Positions 56,040-64,000 of a stretch of DNA of 64,000 nt are shown one piece after another. A program made the position numbers and the translations under genes. The DNA is from Brassica napus (taxonomy: Eukaryota; Streptophyta; Magnoliopsida; Brassicales; Brassicaceae), in NCBI RefSeq assembly GCF_020379485.1, contig NC_063445.1, forward strand, positions 51,609,422 to 51,673,421, given 5' to 3'. Numbering within the stretch: the first letter of the stretch is position 1; each line of letters opens with the position of its first letter. A model generated the notes under the pieces. The model was not told the origin of the DNA, did not search any database, and saw only the letters and a program-made list of their open reading frames with translations.

Positions 56040-58600
56040 GGTTCACCACGAAATAAACACTTATGGCATGACGAGATTAGCCATCTTGATCCAAACATGA
56101 TGAAAAATTAATTAAGGCACAAAAGTGATCCCATAAAATCTCACAATGTGTTATAAGTACACAAAAGGGAAAATCACTAAAATAATTAAGGCTCCACTGT
56201 CCTAAGCACTACGAAATTATGAGTATGTTCATGAGGGGGAGAGAGGACTAAAACCCACAGTCCATGATCATATCATAAATTCGGATTCCATGGTTTACAA
56301 CCATAATATACACGGCTGGAAAGCTTTAAAGCTCTCACTAATGGTACATCACCCACGTCCAGCCTAAAGCTTAAGGACATTATGTATATAAATATTGATT
56401 TACATCAGGCCATACATGTAAGCATAGACATTCCCACCTCTGAATGATTAAGGGTCATAAACCAGACATATACACAAACCATCTTAAAAAAAATACGAAT
56501 ATTCCACCACATATATGTGTGCCATTTAAGATGGAACCTCAGATGAGGATTGGGAATATATATTAGATAAATAAGACTTCCTCCACGAAACTATAATGTA
56601 TCTTGTGCCAAACATGGATGATTTAATCAAGTGGCCAAGAACACAGATTACAAAAGATAGTAATCTGATTATCCAACTTTGAAAGGAGAAAGTTATCAGG
56701 CTGATAAAGAGTAAAGAGTAAAGAGAAATATAATGGTATCAACCATAGTTGTCTTGGCAAGATCCTCAGACCAAAGATTATGATCTAGACGTTCTAAAAG
56801 AATATGATCAAAAGATATAAAAGCTAGCAGAAATATATGCCAGACACACTGACCCGAAAAGAAAAAATGACTGTCATACCAGCTTAAGCACCACGAATTA
56901 GATGTCTAAGAGACACAATCAAGTTGCTACAATGTCTATTAGAGATAGACAAATAAGTTCCAAATAATAAGGAACCTCGGAAAGTAATGAAAGGTGCTCA
57001 GAATCGTACAAATCCGAGTTCATAAGAGAAACCAGTTCAGACAGAGAAATAAGGTTGCGCAACCACACATCTAAGGTACCAGACCATGTAGTTTGGGACG
57101 CCAAACTGCAAGGTATAAAGGTCTTGGATAATAAGATCTCAAAATCTTATTAGATCATGTCTGGAACAGTATGAAACTAAAGATAAAGAGTGTTAACACC
57201 AAAGATGTATTTACATACATAAGAGCTCATAAAAGATTGTAGTACTTGGGATTTGAAGGATATAACCTGAGGATCATGAACCCACGTAGAGTACTCATAA
57301 AACCTATATAGGGACGTGGGGTGTTCAAAGAATTCAAAGTAATTATAAGACAGATGGGCGTAGTAACCATGTACATACAGAAAAGCCATCTAAGAAAGAA
57401 ACCAGTGAATGGATCTTGTGAGATAAGAAATTCCGTGAGATTAAAGGACATGACCACATGGTATAGTGTGTCCATGTTCCTTCTAAATAACGTTCAAGTA
57501 TAGCTTGATTACACAAGGATACTCACAAGGACCAATGAACAATTTATAAAGAGATATGCTCCTATATGGTGGATGCTACTACAGAAAATCAAGTTTGATT
57601 TTGTCTGGATATTTACTAAAGAAATAATGGTGTAGTAAGCAGCAAATGGATCACTGGATAAAGGTATCAACGTACCATAGAAATATGAGAAAGAAATTCT
57701 CATAGAACAAGCTTTGTTCCTAAGTTGTTTATGGATTGTAATATACAGCAGCTGTAAGTAATATGAAAGACTAAGTATTTACTTAGTGCAGTCAGTCCAT
57801 ACAGAAAATATTATAATTCCTTGTGATCATAATAAAGACCAACTGAGAGAAAAAGGTTTAATGGTTCAAAGGTTCAATAATACAAGTTATCGATTGATTA
57901 AACAGGCTATGTTTTACATATGGAAAGTCTGTAGAAAAATCATAGCCGTGTGTGTGTATGATTAAGTCAGCACGTCTAAGTGAGAACCATAAACCAGGAT
58001 AGTGACCAGAAGGATGTCTGGTCGTGGCTTAATGATTATAAGCATTGCTAAAGCAAGAAAAGATCGATAACCATGTACAAAGGACATGAGTGTATGACTG
58101 CGAATTCATTGTGTGATGAGTTTCATTGCAGCAAATAATTATTGATGGTATGACCTTAGACACTCATGATTATGAACGAATATAGACAAGGTCTATAGCT
58201 CAACATGGATCGACAAAAGAAAATAAAGAATGATTGGTTACAATGGATAAAGCCATTGGCACATACGAAGAGATATAAGTCCGAATGAACGAAAGATATG
58301 AAGTAAAGTTGTTCGTATGTGTTCTGGGTCTATGACTCAATATATATTGAATGTCCACGTTTTGGGAAAGCCATATAACCAAAGAGAATCCGTGGGACAT
58401 GAAAAAGGACCTGCAAGTAAAGTTTTATTGCAGATTATAAAGTCCATCCGAGCACCGTTTGAAGCACCATCAGTTCAACCAAGACATGGAGTGATCAGCA
58501 GCAAAGATGTACATCCTGACCACATCTTAATGGAGTTCCAAAAGACATACCAACGTCCAAGACTTACAAGTTCATTCAAGGAGAATCCAGCTGATCATCT
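56040..58600 (+). pseudogene. Copia D pol remnants
   Basis: Only traces survive. Near 56065-56110 WHDEI.HLDPNMMKN resembles the gag-pre-integrase WHDRLGHP block. Near 57515-57590 QGYSQGP and the following residues resemble the reverse transcriptase [15 protein letters not shown] block. No YVDD motif or open frame over 80 residues fits pol. The frame at 58317-58835 that runs into the right LTR is not a recognised protein. Confidence 0.6.
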
Positions 58601-58827
58601 TCACCAAGTCATAGGCAACTTCAACGTTCAAGAAGACTCGGATACCAGATGGGAATGCGTCTACTACAGTGATGCATTCATCTGGAGGAGTTCATGTGTT
58701 GTACTCTTTTTCCTGTCCTTGGTTTCCTATTTTGCCACATTGGTTTTGGGGTTTTTCAGGAGAGGTTTTAATGAGGCAACATTAAGCATGCAACGAACCT
58801 GTACCGGATGTGTCGATCAAGGGGGAG

Positions 58828-59091
58828 TGTTATAAACCAAATGATGATCTACCATGGACTAGCCCGTATTGCAGGCCCAATCCGGGACATGATAAAGACA
58901 ACCAGAGACTATGTGTTTATCTAGTATATATTCCATGTATATCTGTAACATAGTGTTTATCTTTATCCTTATCTTGTTAGGATAAACATGACCTTATGAC
59001 GGTCTAGTATCTTGTATATATGTATATATATGGACCTTCTGGTCGACAGTAATGATAACAGATGTATTTCCCCAACACTTCATTTACAACA
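58828..59091 (+). repeat. Right LTR of Copia D
   Basis: Same sequence as the left LTR with scattered changes and an 8-bp TATATGTA expansion near 59020. Confidence 0.92.
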
Positions 59092-59096
59092 ACCAT

Positions 59097-60246
59097 CAAA
59101 ATCTTATTGATTAATGATCAAAAATTTAATTGAAATTTAATATATAAAATTAATATCACAAATTTAATTACATGAGATTAGTTATAATTACATTATTAAT
59201 TAGATATTTAAAAAATCTGTTTTAGTTAAAATGAAATATGCATTTAGTTTTAAAATAAACGCAAAATTAATTAAATATTTAAAAGTATTGTTAAAGTGAA
59301 AAACTAAATATACATTTATTTTAAATAAATACGAAATTAATTAAATATTTATAAGAATTATTTTAATGAAAAAATGAAATATATATTATATTGTAGAAAA
59401 AGATATGGAAAGATTTTTATTCATATAAAATTTCAGAAAAAATATAGGATATCTATTTGATTTGTTTGTTTTATAATAATTCAAATATTTATACAAAAAA
59501 TAATTTAAACAACTTTCTAAGAGTGGTCCAAATTAAAAAATCATACATGAATTAAGTCATGACTTTTTTTTAATATTACAGATTAGGATATAACCCGCAC
59601 TGAAACGTGGATTAAAAATATATTTTAATTTTACACTGGATATGTTTTTTTGTAAAAAGTTAGAGAAATAAATTATTTAAGTTTATAAAATTAGAAAACT
59701 ATCTTTATTTGTAATATTTTTACATTAAATTTTAATTATGTTGAATATGAATTTACAATTATTTTTTTCTACTATTTTACTTCAAATATTTTTGTTGACA
59801 GTTATATACTAAATATATGAATGAAATATAGAACATATGAAATCATAGTTTTGAATTTTTATGTTTTTAATCCGGATATGAATTGGTTTTTATCATACTG
59901 GGACTATTAAATTGTTTTTGGATCCGGATCTATTTTGGAATGGTTATTTTCGGTTTTAGATTTTTCAGATAGAGCAATTTTGGACCTAATTAAATACTTA
60001 TAAATTTTAGGTTTGGTTTTGAATCAGATATTTCCAAATCAATTCTAGTTCAGATTTTTAGATCCTAATAAAATATGCAGACCTAATCGAATATAATTAT
60101 AATTTATTACCAGCTCATGCGCGTTTTAAACCAGCTGGTAATTAAATCTGGTCAACATAGAACTATCACATAAGCATCATAAAGCAAAGAATAATATTTA
60201 GTGTATAAACACAAGTGGTAAACACGTGGGTTTTATAACTTGTATA
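59097..60246 (+). other. AT-rich intergenic region with repeat remnants
   Basis: Contains ATTAGGATATAACCCGCAC (59581-59600), similar to a decayed Helitron 3' hairpin in reverse orientation, and the copy of the 42.5-kb repeat at 60110-60240 with an inverted pair TTACCAGCT..AGCTGGTAA. No genes. Confidence 0.4.
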
Positions 60247-60769
60247 ATCCTGCCGGATGATTTGGAACTCTCGCAACCTCCTAATCTTCCAAAATCGTCG
60301 GGTATCGCCACAGGAAATCCTCCTCAAAGCAATCCTGGCAGTCAAAGAATGGGAACGTGCTCAACTTCCGCCTCATAAGACCGATAAAGCCCCATCAAAC
60401 CTCCGACCTTCTTACGAGTCCCCAATCACAGCAACCCTCTGTAACACCGACGCCTCTTAGAGAGCATCTACAAAAACAGCGGGACTAGGTTGGATCTTTA
60501 CCGACGAATCAGCCGTGGAAATCGAGCGAGGATCTCTCCTACAAAAGCATGTCTCTTCTCCTATCATGGCAGAAGCACTCGCCATCAGAGAAGCCCTAAC
60601 ACACGCAATCTCACTCAATCTCACTCACATCTGGCTCCGATCAGATTCCCAAGAGCTCGTCAGAGCAATCACAGCAAGACGTCGACCGGTGGAACTCCAT
60701 GGAGTACTTTCGGACATCGATCTTCTGGTTAACGCTGTTAAAACACGTTTACAAAATGATGGTCGGTGA
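60247..60769 (+). pseudogene. LINE C-terminal fragment with RNase H domain
   Basis: End of a plant non-LTR retroelement polyprotein. WNSRNLLIFQNR and ILLKAILAVKEWERAQ precede the RNase H start ATLCNTDAS. A TAG at 60459-60461 stands at the usual Trp after DAS. The frame continues KTAGLGWIFTDES, then MAEALAIREALTHAI and IWLRSDSQELVRAI (catalytic E and D positions), to VKTRLQNDGR. The 5' part is missing, as usual for LINE copies. It is cut off by the Copia C LTR. Confidence 0.78.
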
Positions 60770-61240
60770 TCACGGCTTGGACGGTGATCACGGCTTGGAC
60801 GGTGGCCTTAAATGGAATTGAGTTTTGTCAACTCTTGTAGGCACCTACCAATCCTCGTAATCTCTATAAATACCAAGTCATGCCATTACCTCACATTCAT
60901 CCCAAAATCAAAATCACAGAGAAAAGTGAAGAAGAAGAACTTGAGAGAGAGGAAAAAAAAGAAAAAAAAATTTCTTACGGGTATTTGGGATCGGGTTGAG
61001 AGAAAATTATTTAGAGAGTTCGGGTATTTTCTCCTATTATAACGAGAAAATTATTAATCGATTTCTCCGTTATAATTGAGAGGTTGTAACTCCTATTATT
61101 TTTCTCGTAATAAATTCTTCTACCTTGTCTGTGGTTTTTACCCTTTGGGGTTTTCCACGTTAAATCTGATGTTCCATTTACTACACTATTTCTCAAATTA
61201 TTAGCTGCGACCCTGCTCTATCCGGTCCAGTTTGACAACA
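60761..61240 (+). repeat. 5' LTR of Copia C
   Basis: The LTR end is fixed at 61240 by CAACA followed by AGTGGTATCAGAGC. The start is uncertain, near a tandem CGGTGATCACGGCTTGGA repeat (60764-60806). It has a TATA box TATAAATA at 60865-60872 and a CT/GA-rich leader. The partner LTR is outside the window. Confidence 0.65.
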
Positions 61241-61242
61241 AG

Positions 61243-61254
61243 TGGTATCAGAGC
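61243..61254 (+). other. Primer-binding site of Copia C
   Basis: TGGTATCAGAGC is complementary to the 3' end of plant initiator methionine tRNA and stands two bases after the LTR. Confidence 0.9.
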
Positions 61255-61273
61255 ATAGGTTCTGGAAGAAGCA

Positions 61274-64000
61274 ATGGCGGCAAAAATTGAGATCGGAAAA
61301 TTCAACGGCAGTAACTTTGCGCTGTGGAAGTTGAAGATGAAGGCTATCTTGAGAAAAGATGGTTGTTTAGCGGCCATTAGTGCAAGACCGGCTAAATACA
61401 CAGATGATGATAAATGGAACGAGATGGATGGGAATGTTATGGCAAATCTTCATCTTTCCCTTGCAGATGGAGTGTTGTCAAGCATAGAGGAGAAGAAGAC
61501 TGCAAAGGAGATATGGGATCACCTTGCAAAATTGTACGAAGCCAAATCGCTGCACAATAAAATTTTCCTCAAGAGGAAGCTTTATACCCTTCGAATGGGA
61601 GAATCTACTTCAGTGACGGAGCACATCAACACCTTGAATACTTTATTTTCTCAACTCACTTCGTTGAGTTATAAAGTAGACTCACAAGAACGTGCTGAGC
61701 TTCTACTTCAAAGTCTACCAGATTCATATGATCAACTCATCATCAACTTAACAAATAATGTCTCCACCGACAGTCTAGTCTTTGACGATGTTGCAGCTGC
61801 GGTTCTAGAAGAAGAAAGTCGGCACAAAAGTAAGGAAGACAGACGAGAAAATTTTCAAATAGAGGCATTGACGGTGATGAGAGGGAGATCAATGGAACAT
61901 GGCTCAAGTGGGAGTCACAAACATGGTAGATCAAAGTCAAGAAGTAAGAAGACTTTTAAATGCTACCACTGTGGCAAGAAGGGTCACTTGAAGAAGGATT
62001 GTTGGGAATTGAAGAATTCCAACCCTCAAGGAAATGTCGCAAACACTTCAGATAATGGAATCGCGCTATGTTGTGAAGCAGCAATTTCAAGCGAAAATAG
62101 AAGAAGGTTCGCTGATATATGGTTGTTCGATTCAGGAGCTACATATCACATGACCTCGAGAAGAGAATGGTTCCATCATTATGAACCCATCTCAGGAGGA
62201 TCTGTGTACAGTTGCAATGATCATGAACTTAAGATTGTTGGCACTGGATCCATTCAACTGAAGATGTATGATGGTACAGTTTGTACTATTCATGAGGTGC
62301 GACACGTGGAAGGCCTGAAAAAGAATTTACTATCTGTGGGGCAACTTGATGATCTTGGTTGCAAAGTTGAAGTTCAAAATGGTACTCTAAAAGTAATTAG
62401 AGGAGCACTTGTGCTTATGAAAGGAGAGAAGATAGCTGCGAAGTTATACATGTTAAGAGGAGAAACTCTGTCAGAATCAGAAGCATCTGTTGCTTCAAGC
62501 AGTTCCAGTGAGAAAGCTACTACGGTGTGGCATCAGAAACTTGGGCATATGTCTGAACAAGGCATGAAAATTCTTGCAGAGAAGAAGTTACTTCCGGGTC
62601 TCACAAAGGTATCACTATCCTTTTGTGAGCATTGTGTGACAAGCAAGCAGCATCGGTTGAAGTTTAGCACGTCAAATTCTAGAAGTAAAGTTATTCTAGA
62701 ATTGGTTCACTCTGATGTGTGGCAAGCACCAGTTATATCACTAGGAGGAGCGAAGTACTTTGTGTCCTTCATCGATGACTACTCCAGGAGATGTTGGGTG
62801 TATCCTATCAAGAGTAAGGCAGATGTGTTTTCAGTTTTCAAAATTTTCAAAGCACGGGTGGAACTTGAATCTGAGAAGAAGATCAAGTGTTTGAGGACAG
62901 ATAATGGAGGTGAATACACTGTTGATGTATTTAGCCAATTCTGTAAAGTAGAGGGCATCAAAAGGCAATTCACTACATCATACACTCCTCAAAAAAATGG
63001 AGTGGCAGAGCGAATGAACATGACTCTACTAGAAAGAACAAGAGAAATGTTGTGAGCTGCAAGCTTAGAGAAGAAATTCTGGGCAGAAGCAGTCAACACC
63101 GCCTGTTATGTGATAAATCGGTCGCCATCAACTGCAATTGAGCTGAAAACACCGATGGAGATGTGGACAGGAAAGCCCGTCGACTATTCAGACCTCCATA
63201 TATTTGGGAGTCCAGTGTATGTAATGTACAATAACCAAGAAACTACAAAGCTAGATCCAAAGTCTAGAAAGTGTGTGTTCTTGGGATATGCTGATGGAGT
63301 AAAGGGGAATCGCCTGTGGGATCCCACTGCCCACAAGGTTATAATCAGCAGAGATGTTATCTTCACAGAAGATAAGAAGATCAAAGAAGAAAGAAGCAGT
63401 TCAAAAGAAAGGTCAGAGACTGTAGCAGTACAAGTGGAAAAGGAGAATTCTTCTGGAGCAACACCAGAACACGAGGAAGCCGAACCTGCCGAGTTGGAAG
63501 AAGAACTTGGTAAAGGAAAACGTGTAAGAACTACACCAGCTTGGCACGAGATTATGATCTGAACTGCAACGTTGCATATTGTCTTTTAACTGAGGACGGA
63601 GAGCCATCAAATCTCCAAGAAGCAATGAGCAGTCCAGATGTTTCTCAGTGGATGTAAGCAATGCAAGAAGAAATTGAAGCTCTACATAAAAATAAAACTT
63701 GGGAGCTCGTACCATTACCGCAAGGAAGAAAAGCCATTGGAAACAAATGGGTCTATAAGATCAAGAGAAAAGGTGATGACCAAGTGGAGCGGTATCGTGC
63801 TAGATTGGTGGTGAAAGGATATGCTCAGAAAGAAGGCATTGACTTCAATGAAATTTTTTCACCTGTGGTTCGACATACAACAGTTCGGATACTGTTGGCA
63901 ATGTGCGCTACATTTGACTTACATCTAGAGCAACTAGATGTGAAAACAGCGTTTCTTCATGGAGATCTTGAGGAAGAAATTTATATGCTCCAACTAGAAG
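61274..64000 (+). pseudogene. Copia C gag-pol polyprotein, runs off the window
   Basis: Tnt1-like Copia polyprotein starting at ATG 61274 (MAAKIEIGKFNGSNFALWK). Gag UBN2 domain; intact CCHC knuckle CYHCGKKGHLKKDC near residue 232; protease LFDSGATYHM; gag-pre-integrase VWHQKLGHMSEQGMKIL; integrase with VHSDVWQAP, LRTDNGGEY and NGVAERMN. Then TGA at 63053-63055 (a CGA-to-TGA change is likely). The frame continues with FWAEAVNTACYVINRSP, shifts near 63550, meets TAA at 63655-63657, and enters reverse transcriptase (KWVYKIKRKGDD, RARLVVKGYAQKEGIDFNEIF, LDVKTAFLHGDLEEEIYM). The catalytic YVDD lies beyond the window. The first 593 codons are uninterrupted, so this is the best preserved retroelement gag here. 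Confidence 0.92.

Larger units (their letters stand above)
52977..59091 (+). mobile_element. Copia retrotransposon D, complete length, dead interior
   Basis: 6115-bp element with LTRs at 52977-53232 and 58828-59091, and a perfect 5-bp target duplication ACCAT (52972-52976, 59092-59096). A TGTTATCAGCACGACG follows the left LTR and GGGGGAG precedes the right LTR. By eye the LTRs differ at about nine positions plus one 8-bp TA indel. The interior has gag and pol remnants with very many stops. Confidence 0.93.

Noticed and set aside
58317..58835. Membrane protein gene at the 3' end of Copia D
   Set aside because: The frame runs into the right LTR and lies where decayed RNase H sequence is expected; the hydrophobic part is probably chance.
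61243..61254. tRNA gene fragment
   Set aside because: The match to initiator tRNA is the short primer-binding site directly after an LTR, not a tRNA gene; no cloverleaf sequence is present.

Overview
The window is a stretch of plant nuclear DNA, almost certainly from a Brassicaceae genome such as Brassica or a close relative. Genes are split by short AT-rich GT-AG introns. Only three host genes are present, and most of the rest is nested transposable elements. The host genes are two tandem WAT1/UMAMIT-type transporter genes (one closely resembling Arabidopsis UMAMIT41) followed by a convergent TBL22/AXY4L-like xyloglucan acetyltransferase gene. From memory, this order resembles Arabidopsis chromosome 3 around At3g28050-At3g28150. 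No database was consulted, so all family names rest on recognised motifs.

Layout. 1-5183: right part of a CACTA (En/Spm) transposon holding the end of its transposase gene, an odd internal block of telomere-like heptads and element-type repeats, and an uninterrupted second gene. It sits inside the transposase gene of a PIF/Harbinger element (5184-9164). 10378-13015: UMAMIT gene 1. 13451-21024: a second, complete CACTA element with perfect ends and a 3-bp target duplication but three disabling mutations. 21050-22410: a direct duplication with a Helitron-like insert in one copy. 23212-31110: UMAMIT gene 2, whose third intron (6.3 kb) contains an antisense, decayed Copia element. 32362-33867: the TBL gene on the minus strand.

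35753-42436: Copia A, interrupted by a solo LTR in its polyprotein and by a hAT MITE in its right LTR. 43441-48484: further hAT MITEs with perfect 8-bp duplications, a Helitron-like end, an RNase H fragment of a LINE and a small TRIM-like retroelement. 49340-52450: a 3-kb region crowded with near-palindromes that fits no element class I know. 52977-59091: Copia D, with well-preserved LTRs and target duplication but a wrecked interior. 60247-64000: a LINE fragment, then Copia C, which runs off the window.

The two CACTA elements share one plan: transposase gene, an internal block of subterminal-type repeats touching a TATA box, a TnpA-like second gene, then terminal repeats. The repeat motif is ACGA-based in one and GCGA-based in the other. 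This suggests that each element's DNA-binding protein acts both on its ends and on its own promoter, with a binding site that has diverged between them. The host genes look intact, with matching exon phases and lengths between the two UMAMIT paralogues. Every transposon gene examined except the CACTA-1 genes carries stops or frameshifts, several of them TGG to TGA changes as expected from deamination of methylated cytosine.
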